From Ryuthela nishihirai (Eukaryota; Arthropoda; Arachnida; Araneae; Heptathelidae), in contig JAWZYU010000013.1 in NCBI GenBank assembly GCA_038380435.1, positions 67,164,446 through 67,228,445 on the forward strand: DNA of 64,000 bases, read 5' to 3'. Numbering within the stretch: the first letter of the stretch is position 1; each line of letters opens with the position of its first letter. This document shows positions 22,152 to 31,913 of the stretch, piece after piece. The notes below the pieces were generated by a model. That model had not been told where the DNA came from and searched no databases. It was given only the letters and a program-made list of their open reading frames with translations. The position numbers and the translations under genes were made by a program.

Positions 22152-23463
22152 TTCTAAGGCATAGTTTAACAAACTTAGCAGGATTGCGATCTACTTCAAA
22201 AAATAAACTTTTTGTCCCCTATTTGCTCAACTTTAAGACTGAAATGATTTAATTCGATAACTGTTCTTATCCTATTCATTTTTAATCTAGGATTGTTTAA
22301 TAATCTCCATATCTTTCTTTCTTTTGCCGTTTCCTTTTATTATACTTAGATGTTATTTAGCTGTTTAATAAATTAGAAATTACTCAGAGAGAAAGTTAAT
22401 TACTTAAAGGCTTTCAGTTTTCTTCTGGAATAACCTTTGATGGAGATGATTTCATGTCAGATTACCCAATCAATTTTTTTATATTATAATTATGACTATC
22501 GTTTTTTGCAAAATATGATGTCTTCCTTAATAACGTATTTGTGATAACGAATAATGTTTTATACCATATGATGCATTCTTTAATAATTTTTTTTCTTCCT
22601 GAACCCTATTTTAAATTTTCTTCATTAGATTTCCTTTCTTTCCAACAGATGTTTCTACTTTCCTTTCCAAATCCATATTTCAGATAGATTTCGCCTTTAT
22701 TTTCTTTTATGCAAAGTGTACAGGTTTCAAAACCAAAAACTGAAAACTTCAGATGTAAAATTTAACAAACCGTTTTCATAATCTAAAATTTATTTCTTTG
22801 CAAGTTAGCTTTCGTTTCGTTTTATACAAAACATTTTTCATTCTAGAATAAAATTTTATTTTAGCTTTTTAGGTTTTTTTCTTTCGAACTAGGAAAAATC
22901 CTTTATTTATAAAATATTTATTGATAAAATGTGCAACAAAAATAACTCAAAATGGTAATTGGGTATTACTCAAACGTTAATACCCATCGGCATAGACCAG
23001 TGATTATTTACTATTTTGGCATTAATTCACTTCAGACTAGCAAATAAAACTATAATAATGTCCCAGAATCATTTTCCTATATTTTTAAATGGCATTTTAA
23101 TAACATTTTTTCACTGTAATTTTGAAGAAAAATTATTTATCTTGTTGATGATGGCGTAATAATACATTCAGGTGATTAAGCTCTTATCCGAAGTGATATT
23201 GTACAATCATATTGAACAGCAATTCAAAAATGCTTAGAGCTTAAAAAATTAAATACTAAACAAAAATATAATGAACATTTCTTTCACAATGAATTAGAAA
23301 AGGTCGAAGCGATTACTTTAAAAGTAAAAAAAAAGTTTGTCATTAAAACACTAAAACCTCTTTTTGACTAATATTTACGAATGCAATCGTGACAGTATAG
23401 GAGGAATATAGATTAATAAATATTTAATGATTCTAATGGATCGAAATCGTTATGGAAAACCCA
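22152..23463. other. AT-rich stretch without recognised features
   Basis: No coding, repeat or RNA feature was recognised apart from gttaatacccatcggcat near 22977, a motif that recurs around 25316 and 25616. Confidence 0.35.
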
Positions 23464-23625
23464 GGTAAATAAACTTATTAGCAAGATGAATATTACACTG
23501 CTCGAAGTGGAAATCGCAACACTAAGAAGGAATGGAGGTAAAAATATATAAATCGTAGGAGACAATCGGCCTCGGAGATATGCAAACGATCAACTTTCCG
23601 CATCGAATGGACACGTCACACCCAG

Positions 23626-23829
23626 TTGAAAAAAAATAATACCCCCTCAAGCAGCTGCTTGCCACATAGGTCTGATAGGAGCCTGTCAGTTTATATGCCA
23701 CAGTAGATGATCTGAGAGGATGGCAGGACCTCAGTAGAAAACAACACGAATATCCATGCCTTACCCGGGACTCGAACCCAGGTCCCTTATATCAGCATCT
23801 AAGCCACTAACGGGACGGCCACGGGACGG
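23626..23829 (-). mobile_element. SINE-B copy inserted in the Tc1-like element
   Basis: The reverse complement gives a tRNA-like head (near 23770-23822, with B box ggttcgagtccc) and the family body ctgctgaggtcctgccatcc and gacaggctcct, followed by agcagctgcttgagggggta and a T-rich tail. CACCCAG occurs directly on both sides (23619-23625 and 23830-23836), a target duplication. The inverted paralogue at 25338-25612 shows the uninterrupted site at 25451-25457. Confidence 0.93.
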
Positions 23830-23989
23830 CACCCAGCCGAGCAGTGGATAAATACTGGTTCCCACGAGCTTTTGTCACAGCACGACTGACAGTAAAGCTG
23901 GAGTGCATGCTGCAAAAAGAAATGTTTGGAACATCCCTTGGAGACACCAGTAGGTCGTCTTCATGCAGAATTGACGCCTTCTGAGAGAG

Positions 23990-24940
23990 AGAGCGAATCG
24001 TTGATGTGCGTGTGCTCGGATCGAGACTTCGAGTGATCGTTGCATACACGAGGTTCAATGTGAGCAGAGTGCAGCGATGCATCTCACACAACATCATGGA
24101 GCACCAAATAACACAAACGACATGTACAGGACCAGCATACCACGCCATAGGACGTGAATATCAAATCTCTATAGGACCCTTTCAAGAGCGATTCTGCTGC
24201 AGAGTGATTTGCAGACCGTTATGGGTAGCATATTCTCCATGCAAACGATTAGACAACATTTTAATGATGCAGGAATGAGGGTGAGATGTCCAGTCAGGCA
24301 TCTGCCATTGCAGCGACATCACCAGTTATGCTCTCTGCACTGGTGTTTAGCAAGAAAACATTGGACTAAGGAGTGGAGGGGAGTGTTGTTCACAGATGAG
24401 CCCCAATTATGTTTCGGCATGCCAGGCTACCGTTTGCCTGCATGATGGCGTCAGTGTCATGGATGACATAAGGAAGCATATTCCATTAGCCGCCTATGGC
24501 TCCTCACCCTGGTACAATGGTATGGAGTGACATTATATATTACAACTGTACACTTCTGCTCCATGTTTCTGGCGTACTAACAGCGAGACGTTATATAAAT
24601 TATATCGTCAATTCTGTGGCATGACCCTTCTTTACCACCATACCTGGACTGATTCTGAAGCAGGATAACGTCATCCCACACTTTGCATGTGAATCGATGG
24701 ACAGTCTCCCAGGTGAGGGCATTCTCTCATAGCTGACACACAACCTAGTTGCCCATTGTGCATTTGTGCGACCTTATGGGTCGCTGCCTTTGGCAACTCC
24801 CTCTGGTGGCGAACCTGGTATAGTTGCGTGCCCAGTTGGATGCTGCCTGGAACGCCATATCTCAGGACACCATTAACTCTCTGATTAATGGAATATCGAT
24901 ATATCTACAGGCTTGCATAACAACCCAAGTTGGGCCTACT
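23990..24940 (+). pseudogene. Tc1-like transposase relic (family 3)
   Basis: The recognisable pieces are the HTH-side RVIVAYTRFNVS region, RVRCPVRHLPLQRHHQL, and WTKEWRGVLFTDEPQLCF with the first Asp near 24397. KQDNVIPHFA near 24660 carries the second Asp, and DLMGRCL-like coding lies near 24770. The block that should hold the catalytic Glu is eroded beyond recognition. Frames shift repeatedly. Confidence 0.82.
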
Positions 24941-25288
24941 ATGTAGTGATGAATCTGCAATAAACGCACCTATCTTGCTTTGTCACGTTCCGTTTTTCGA
25001 CCATTTGCACATCTGCCCTCATAGCTTCTATCCTTTTCGTCAGTTTCGTGTGTATACATCACTTCCTTAGCGGTGCTGCGATTTCCATTTTGAGTAGTGT
25101 ATTATCCGAACACTATATTACATCAGAAATTTTATTAATATTTCTTCACTAAGAATTTTTTTGTATTCCCCTCGAATGAAATCTTATTTAATGTATTGAT
25201 TGTCATCATGGGGAGGTATTTTTAATTATCTCTGTCGAAACCATACCAGTTTGATTAAAAAGCGTAAAATTAGATTGATTTTTTTGCA

Positions 25289-25730
25289 GCATGATACAAT
25301 TTGAGAAAGCATGTAATTAATTGCGTTAATACCCACTGGTGTCTCCAAGGGATGTTCCAAACATTTTTTTTTTCCGGAATGCACTCCTGCTTCACTGTCA
25401 GTCGTGTTGTGACAAAAGCTCGTGGGAACCAGTATTTATCCACTGCTCGACTGGGTGTGACGTGTCCATTCGATGCGGAACGTTCATCGTTTGCATATCT
25501 CCGATGGCTGATTGCTTCTTGAGATTTATATATTTTTACTTCCATTCCTTTTTTGTGTTGCGATTTCCACTTCGAGCAGTGTAATATTTATCTTGCTAAT
25601 AAGTTTATTCACTTGCGTTAATACCCACTGGCATAGACCAAAAAGCATGTAATTAATATACATGATACAGTTTGAGAAAGCATGTAATTAATTTACATGA
25701 TACGATTTGTAATATATACAATCTTGGAAA
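25289..25730. repeat. Interspersed short direct repeats around the inverted copy
   Basis: The unit catgatacaatttgagaaag followed by catgtaattaat occurs at about 25289, 25659 and 25692. gcgttaatacccactgg occurs at about 25323 and 25614. These flank the inverted copy on both sides and suggest that it was delivered as part of a larger rearranged repeat. Confidence 0.6.
25338..25612 (-). repeat. Inverted copy of the left end of the 23.5-kb element plus its flank
   Basis: The reverse complement matches 23466-23955. It covers the terminal inverted repeat (cactgctcgaagtgg), the internal sequence as far as ccttggagacaccagt, and about 30 bases outside the element (aataaacttattagcaagat). Because the flank outside the TA is shared too, this is a genomic inverted duplication rather than an independent insertion. 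It lacks the SINE present in the other copy. Confidence 0.85.
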
Positions 25731-25762
25731 CGTTAATAACCAATGGAATTGAAAAGAAAACT

Positions 25763-25799
25763 GCGCGTCGTTGCTACGCGCCCAGCCGCCTTCGGGCGG
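25763..25799 (+). ncRNA. Two adjacent GC-rich hairpins, one with a TTCG tetraloop
   Basis: gcgcgt (25763-25768) pairs with acgcgc (25776-25781). ccgcc (25786-25790) pairs with ggcgg (25795-25799) across ttcg, the very stable cUUCGg tetraloop if transcribed. The GC-rich patch lies in AT-rich surroundings just upstream of a SINE-B head. Whether it is transcribed, or part of a longer RNA fused to the SINE, is unknown. Confidence 0.4.
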
Positions 25800-25841
25800 T
25801 GTGATGTTCTGACGCCTCGTGAGACCGTAGGAAAGAAGCGA

Positions 25842-26045
25842 GCCGTCAATGGCCGAGTGGTTAGCGCGCTTGGCTACTGATCTAAGGGATCTGGGTTCGA
25901 GCCCCGGGTAATGCATGGTTGTATGTGTCGTTTTTCTGCTGAGGTCCTGCCATCCTCTCAGACCTTCTACACTGGCAAATAAACTGGCAGGCTCCTGTCA
26001 GACCTCTGGGACAAGCAGCTGCTTGAGGGTTTTATTATTATTATT
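25842..26045 (+). mobile_element. SINE-B, full-length reference copy with tRNA head
   Basis: The head carries A box TGGCCGAGTGG (25850-25860) and B box GGTTCGAGCCCC (25894-25905), the pattern of a serine- or leucine-type tRNA. It is followed by ctgctgaggtcctgccatcc, aaactggcaggctcctgtca and agcagctgcttgagg, and a tail of (att)n. The two boxes form an internal RNA polymerase III promoter. Other copies lie at 23626, 45418, 47735 and 58785. Confidence 0.92.
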
Positions 26046-26849
26046 AATAAAGTTTGAAAGTGTGAAAAAAAACTTAAAAATTTAGGTATCTTACAAAATA
26101 AAAAACTCTTTGTACTACAAGTGTTAAAATACTTGAAAAAGAATCCCAGAATGTAGGTTTATAAAATGATGTGAGAAATACTCAATATTCTTGACGTTTA
26201 TAGATGTCTTAGTTCTTTTAAAACTACACTTCAGAAATACACTAGGCCATTAATATACGCAGGGGTTAGGTTCCTGCACGTGCCGGGGCATATGGAATTG
26301 TAGTAAATGAACCTCGAATTAAAATGTATTTCAATGTGTTGCGCTCCAGGTGTACGAAAAATGAGACTCTCTTTCATGCAATAATACAAAAATTATAATA
26401 TTTTAAACATAAATATTATAATATACATATGTAGATAGGCGTCTTATCGACAGTCTGGGCTGGGTTGTTTTCTAATCGACGGTGTGTGAGAGTGGTGTGA
26501 AGAAAGGGTAATTATCTCTACCTTATCTGAATGATGCTACTATCTAGGGTGGCCGATAAACACAAACTCAGGTGTATTATTATATGTACACTTTGTTTAG
26601 AGAATATCTACAATTTGTAATATATACAACAAATTAGTGACTTCCCACTCACTACAGTCACTCGCTACGTTAAAAGCAGGCTGCAAAGTGCCTCGGGTCC
26701 CACCACTATATTGAAGAAGAAGATGGCTAAAACAAGCCTCATACAACATACCTGAACCGCGAAAGAACTCGTTGAGGGGACGCAACTCACTTAGTTCGTA
26801 AACTGTCCTCGCATTCGAGAGAACCGCCAGATGTGGTTACGTGATGTTT

Positions 26850-27048
26850 ACTTCCGGGACGCTAAGGTATCTCGGCCAATGGGACATGGTCACGATTCCC
26901 TGTGCCATATCGACTCTTATCCCCGTGTAAAGAGGCGCTGGGACTTTAATCAACGCATGTGTTGTATTTCTTCACCCAGCTCTCCAAACTGTATTTTCCA
27001 CTGACGCTCTGTTGCTAGACAGAAAAGAGCCCTGCTGCCAAAATGGCG
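26850..27048. promoter_or_regulatory. Cluster of promoter-type motifs in the GC-rich block
   Basis: Within 200 bases there are an ETS-type site ACTTCCGGG (26850-26858), a CCAAT box (26876-26880) and a YY1-type CCAAAATGGCG (27038-27048). A poly-C run follows at about 27096-27110. These are common in animal promoters, but no transcript start or downstream exon is evident, so function is inference. Confidence 0.3.
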
Positions 27049-28355
27049 ATTCTGGTTCTTTCCCTTTTCCACCCTAGATGACCGAGTCCCTACACGCCCC
27101 CCCCCCCCCCTTATTTAATAACTTCGAGGCTGACGTCCTCTGCCCCAATTTCTAATTCAATCATTCAGGTACTTGAACGAGTCCCTCCTGAACATCAGTC
27201 ACTGTTCATTGAATTATAAAGTTCACTTAAATTCTCGCACTACGAAATTTTGTAATCCACACATAACTTAAATAGCAGATGATCCCGAAAGTCCTTTTCT
27301 TTTGCTTTAAAGGGGGCACAGAAGAATCAACAATTTTCATCACTCTGGTGTCCCACAGTTCGCAAATTATTCGCGCACAACACAGGCGTAGCCAAACCAG
27401 CAGGATTTCCAAAGTGTTCACTCCAAAGTTTTGGAACAGCGATAGCACAAAATTTGTGACAAAGTCCTCATTTGGGTGCCACGCCTATCACTAAATATAA
27501 ACATGGAGCCACGTGATCTTCGTGATATTCGCTGCATTCTAGGAGGAGTTTGTTGCCTTTTGGCTGTGTCTCAACTAAAGATCATCGAGTCACTGATTGC
27601 CCCACCGTCACCTTGTATTGTGTACCTGCATATGTCTTCCCCATTCGTCTATCTCAGCGAATATTCCCAACTTGGAAAGCGCAGAAGTATTCCCTTGTGC
27701 AGAAACTCCTTCCTTTTTCCAAGTGTATTCATGGCCTTGTAGATGCGTGGCGCAGAGTATTGCTGCCACTAATGCTTTCTGGCCATCACCGCAGAGTCCT
27801 GATCCGGAAACCTAACCAGGCCAAGGACTGTTCCGGAAGCTGCCTTGTCTCGCTAACCTAGGCAGCTGCGCATAACTTTCAGGAGCGTCACTGCACAGTC
27901 TGAAGCTTCACTTCGGATCTCGTTGTTCGCACATATCCGCATCACATGGCTCCCTCTTTGCTTTCTGTATAACATTGTTTCTTAACGTTGGTAGAAAAAT
28001 CTAAATTTTGACAAAAACTTTTTTGTTTCATGCTGTACTACTGGTGCCCTGGACGCCAAACCTAAACTCTCTCGATTAGTCCCACTTGCAGAACCCTGTT
28101 CCAGCAGATGCTCTTGTGATAACGACGCAATCCTACATCTCTTCTCGTTCACCAGTTTCTCAGGTGTGGCACAGCCCGTTTCCATTTGCCATGAAAATGG
28201 TCCCCTCATCCCCCCCCCCGAGAACAGACCCAATAAATCGCTCCCCCACGCCATGATTCTCCCTAACAACAGTCTCTGTTCGGAGTGAGTAGTAGGAACC
28301 TTTTTTTAGTTCACTGTCATGGCCCCTTCCATCCAGTCTCGCTTCCTTTCCCCTC

Positions 28356-28716
28356 AGTGCATGTGGACGATAAAGTTCCGAGCCTTAGCTCCCAATGACT
28401 CGAATCACGGGCATTAGCCTCTCACTAGGTCTCCCTGTCACCTTATCACCAGTCCTCCCCTCCCCCTCAACTGGCATTCTGTGCAAGAGTCTCAATTCCT
28501 TTACATCAGTCTCAAATGTGGACCACCAATGGGAAATCAGGAAATCACTTAATGTGTCCGAAGCATCAAGACGATTCCCCAGTCGTTGAAGCTCTCTGTG
28601 TATTGCAAAAATAATTACCACTCAGTGCATGTGTACGATAAAGTTCCGAGCCTTAGCACCCAATGACTCGAATCACGGGCACTAGCCTCTCACTAGGTGA
28701 GAGGCTAATGCCCTTG
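28356..28716. repeat. 75-bp direct repeat plus local inversion
   Basis: About 75 bases starting ctcagtgcatgtg.acgataaag at 28356 recur at 28621 with three or four differences. In the second copy the end, gcactagcctctcac, is immediately followed by its own inverse, gtgagaggctaatgccc (28680-28712), forming a hairpin. This is a footprint of local duplication and inversion. Confidence 0.88.
28385..28621 (-). pseudogene. Unrecognised minus-strand reading frame of 78 codons
   Basis: The frame includes ELQRLGNRLDASDTLSDFL and WWSTFETDVKELRLL, which look like amphipathic coding sequence rather than AT-rich chance. No family is recognised. It overlaps the first copy of the direct repeat and lies inside the Tigger-ended block, about 230 bases beyond another coding-like minus-strand segment. 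Confidence 0.3.
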
Positions 28717-28850
28717 ACACCTCTCGCACAACCTGCATTTAATTAACCCCAACACTCGGTGGTTTCCTATTTACTCGCCATTGAGAGCAATCTCTGCAAA
28801 GATGCTAATTCGAGCAGCACTGAAAACAGCCACACACAGTGCTAATGCTA

Positions 28851-29209
28851 TCACTTCTCAAATTTTTTCTCTAATTGCTTGTGCTTTTGAGGAAGAATAT
28901 ATCGGACCTCTTGTCGATCAGAACCTCGTGGATGTGCATTAATTCGATTGCTCAGTAAGTGATGTAATATGCAATCTATGAGGTCTCTCAGACGCAGCCA
29001 GTTAGAGCGCTCCTGCAGTGCCACATATTCGTCATAGTGCTGCTCGGTATCTCTGATTTAATTTGGTCTGCGACCAATTCCTCTAATGGGATATTTTTAT
29101 GCTCTCCATATATCTCCTCCACATTTTTCTAATTCTTTCCGAAAACGCGCTCCACGTTTTCGGAAAATAAACTCACCGTTAAGTAAAGAGCCGCTACCGA
29201 ATGCAACAT
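28851..29209 (-). pseudogene. Unrecognised broken minus-strand ORF behind a TATA promoter
   Basis: ATG at 29209 reads MLHSVAALYLTVSLFS, then ENVERVFGKN and a TAG at 29129-29131. The same frame continues with NVEEIYGEHKNIPLEELVAD. After a frameshift near 29040 a second stretch, YDEYVALQERSNWLRLRDLI and beyond, ends QKHKQLEKKFEK and a stop at 28851. The first residues are signal-peptide-like, though a GTGAGT donor-like site also lies within the first codons (about 29172). Amino-acid composition looks coding. The family is unknown: either an eroded transposon protein or a captured host fragment. Confidence 0.4.
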
Positions 29210-29230
29210 TGTACTTGTTTCATCTGAGAC

Positions 29231-29265
29231 ACTGAAACATAACGTTCGGTTTGCTAGTATTTATA
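29231..29265 (-). promoter_or_regulatory. TATA box and initiator at canonical spacing
   Basis: On the minus strand TATAAATA starts at 29265, and an arthropod-type initiator TCAGT has its A at 29233, 32 bases downstream. That is the normal TATA-to-start distance. The ATG of the broken ORF lies 24 bases further, at 29209. Motif spacing is read directly; activity is inference. Confidence 0.5.
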
Positions 29266-29482
29266 CCACGACCTTCTGCCTAGGTTGTAGACTTTAGAAC
29301 TTCAAGGCGAATCGAGTCCACCCGCCCAGTAGAACTGCGCGGTGACATTTTTCAGTGGGATCAGCGAAGAATAGAATTTTCCAGAATTTTTGAGGGGAAA
29401 TTGAGGAAATTGCTGAAAAATTCTCAAACCGACGAATATTCAAATTGGATAAATCAAACCGTCGTAAATCAAGCGCCTACTG

Positions 29483-30105
29483 TAGTTAGTTTTTTTTTTG
29501 GCAGGAAAGCTTTACAATTCTCTGCCAGAAGATATAATGTTGATTGAAAGTGTGACATTGCATTTAAAAAATATCAAATTATGGTTATTGAGTTATTGTG
29601 ATATTAAAAATTTGTTTTACATTTCGGAAAACGGTATTGTTTAATTTATATTAGTATTACATGAATTATTAACGATTTTACTATTAATGTGAATATTATT
29701 ATATATATAGATATAAATATTACTTTTTTCCACAAGCGAATGTTTATTTTAATCGAGGATTATATTTCTTCCGAGATTGTCACGATTTTGGCCATGATTT
29801 TATAATTTGTATGTTTTCTTTCTGAGGAAATAAATACTGCCACTAATACACATAAGAAAAAGGAAAATTGTGCTTTGGCTTAATCGTTTTAGTTTGAATG
29901 GCGCAGTTGCAACTACAACTCCATTGCACCAAACAATGTAATATAACACTAAAATAATCCTGTATCCCTGAGGGTATGAAATCCTTCAGTAAGATATGAT
30001 CAAATGTTAATATTTCAGTTTACATGAGGCCCTTTAGAGATCTTTCTCTGTGAATGACTCGATATACCATCAGCAAAGCAAGCCGGCTTCTATCCTTGAA
30101 TTTGA
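29483..30105. other. AT-rich stretch
   Basis: Contains a short (AT)n tract near 29700; otherwise nothing was recognised. Confidence 0.35.
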
Positions 30106-30430
30106 TCTGGAACGCATGGGCAAACAACAGCTCGCGGTTTCGCATGAGATCAGCCACCTCTTTTTGTGCTGACAGCGAGCTACTGATGATAAATATATTA
30201 AATTATTGGAAGGGAAAAAAAGTGCAAAACACAAAATGTCAAACTTCAGCTAAGCGAATTCTCATTACAGCAACTGATTTTCATATAATTATATTATTTC
30301 TGTTTATTTTAGATTTTTTTGCTTTGGTTATACATACGTTATTGATTATGTATTTCTTTGGGCGACCTGCGATTTCATTTCAGTTCTCTATGCGACAGGC
30401 CCTTCAGCTAAAACATTTGCCCCAGGTCTG
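30106..30430. mobile_element. hAT-type MITE relative of 21870-22151
   Basis: It aligns with the 21870 MITE through gccacctctttttgtg, the ctactgatgataa.ta block, tttagatttttttgc and atttctttgg..gacctgc. It ends in gccccaggtctg, matching the other copy's gcccaggcctg. The left end is less clear (gcatgggcaaacaac). A long open frame across it (30054-30500) is probably fortuitous. Confidence 0.65.
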
Positions 30431-30804
30431 TTTGGCAGAATTACAGCGGAAAACAATCGACTTTCATCCTTCTCTCCCAGTACTACCGACCGGAAGTTAA
30501 ATCCACAACATTATCCATCATTCTTCAGCTGTATCATTTTCGTGAACTGTGACCCAACTTAGGTTATGCAAACAGACACCCAAAGCACCATGAATAGCAG
30601 AGAGAATACTGCAAATTTATACTTGAATTTCGTTTCAAAAATCGATTTTGGCGGAAAGCTAAAGCTTCAGAGGTCGAAAACCTTAAAGTTATGGGGAGAT
30701 AAAACTGTTATTAAAATTTGATGGTTCTAGCTCGGGCCATCTAGAGAAGAACCAAAAAGAAATACAGACAGACAAGCAGACAAACAAATTCTCTATTTTA
30801 TATA
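30431..30804. other. Unannotated stretch with CAGACAGACAAAC simple repeat
   Basis: A degenerate tetranucleotide run (acagacagacaagcagac) lies at about 30764-30788. It recalls the end motifs seen near 46740 and 61235. Nothing else was recognised. Confidence 0.35.
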
Positions 30805-31913
30805 CACAGTCGTATCAGAATAATTTCAGATTCAGATTATTATTGACCAATTGCCTAATAATGGAAATAACTACCCTTGGCCCGGGGTGAGACAGCGTGG
30901 CATGGACTCAATGAGGCCCTGGAAGGTTGCCAGAGGCACACGTGCCCATTTGGACTCCAGCAGAGAAGAGACGTTCTGGAAATGACGTGGTTGTGGGTCT
31001 GCACTCCGAACCTGTCCTTCCAAATGGTCCCATAAGTGCTCTATGGGATTGATGTCGGGCGATTTCGCCGTCCAAGGGAGAACGGAGACATCGTTGTCGT
31101 GTTCTGGAAACAGTCACGCACCACCTTAGCGACATGGTATAGCGCATTATCCTGTTGGTAGACACCATCACCATCAGGGTAAACGTCCAACATGAAGGGA
31201 TGCATATGGTCAGATAGGATGGTGTTCAGGAACATATCCAGTGGTATCAGCGGTCTCAGGTTATACCAGGAAAACATCCCCCAGTCATGCACACTGCTGG
31301 CCTGTACGTGACCGACAAGCATGTCCAGGTGTTGGTTCTCGTGTGTCTGACGCCATATCCATCATCGCCCGTCACTTCTGTTGAGTAGAAATCTCGATTC
31401 GTCAGAGAAGTCAACCTTTTTCCACTCTTCCACTGTCCAATGACGGTAGTCTCGTGCGAACTGCAGGCGTCGTTGCCGTCGACTCCGGAGACCCATGCGT
31501 AACAGGGTTCGCTCTACTGTTATCAGGAACATGTATCTGTGTTCCCCAGCATTCATTTGAGTGGTCAATTGCTGCACTGTTCCGCGTCGATTGTCCTTTA
31601 CCAGTCGACGGAGGCGACGTTCTTCTCTCTGGGGTCGATGGCCTTTGGGGCTCCACAGTTATGATGCCTGGAGGTGCTTTGCTGTTTCCGAGATGCTTTC
31701 ACCCTTGGCGTGGTAGCCAATGATCATTCCTTTTTCAACGTCTGTCAAATCAATACCTCTGCCCATTGTGCTCATGTTACGCACTATGGCTCATCTGTCC
31801 TGGCCGGCCGCTTGTATCTCTGTGTGGTCGACCGTGTTATGTGCACTCTGTGATGCACCTGGGTGAGTACACTGTGATTCCGTGTGTGAATATATTATTC
31901 TAATACGATTGTG
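30805..31913 (-). mobile_element. Tc1-like DNA transposon (family 4), near full length
   Basis: The left end CACAGTCGTATCAGAATAAT and the right end read inward (CACAATCGTATTAGAATAAT) are terminal inverted repeats. TA flanks both sides (30803-30804 and 31914-31915). The length of 1109 bp is slightly short for an intact element. The transposase is on the minus strand and only lightly damaged, making this one of the youngest DNA transposons in the window. Confidence 0.93.
30871..31766 (-). pseudogene. Tc1-like transposase, lightly damaged
   Basis: The start MGRGIDLTDVEKGMIIGYHA at 31766 is the classic Tc1-like N-terminus with HTH (ESISETAKHLQAS). The frame stops and shifts just after this, and again around 31360 and 31080. 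All three catalytic residues are present: FSDESRFLLNRSDGR, YQQDNALYHVAK, and NPIEHLWDHLEGQ in the final frame. The end reads PRCLTPGQG and a stop at 30871. Part of the HTH linker appears deleted relative to full-length relatives. Confidence 0.92.

Larger units (their letters stand above)
23496..25099 (+). mobile_element. Tc1-like DNA transposon (family 3) carrying a SINE
   Basis: The left end CACTGCTCGAAGTGGAAATC and the right end read inward (CACTACTCAAAATGGAAATC) are terminal inverted repeats with TA on both sides (23494-23495 and 25100-25101). The 1604-bp span includes a SINE-B insertion of about 200 bp. The terminal sequence differs from the other Tc1-like families in the window. Confidence 0.92.
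26240..29482 (-). mobile_element. Block with Tigger/pogo-like ends and unexplained interior
   Basis: The left end CACTAGGCCATTAATATACG and the right end read inward (CAGTAGGCGCTTGATTTACG) align along their length. TA flanks both sides (26238-26239 and 29483-29484). The wording resembles Tigger/pogo termini (CAG-AG--C-TCGATTTACG). The interior is markedly GC-richer than its flanks and contains no reading frame I recognise as a pogo-type transposase (CENP-B-like HTH and DDE_1). It carries promoter-like motifs, a 75-bp direct repeat and minus-strand coding-like fragments. It may be a composite or captured-sequence element. Confidence 0.6.

Noticed and set aside
25850..25920. Functional tRNA-Ser/Leu gene
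   Set aside because: A and B boxes are good, but the sequence runs straight into the SINE-B body shared with other copies and a proper acceptor stem was not seen.
27096..27110. Poly-C and poly-G runs as regulatory signals
   Set aside because: Runs here and near 5145, 6545 and 28210 are simple homopolymers common in repeats and prone to sequencing error.
27476..27861. Three overlapping plus-strand frames in the GC-rich block
   Set aside because: GC-rich sequence naturally gives long frames; none shows a domain and all overlap one another.
30054..30500. 148-codon open frame as a gene
   Set aside because: It runs across a MITE related to 21870-22151, has no domain, and composition fits chance in AT-rich DNA.
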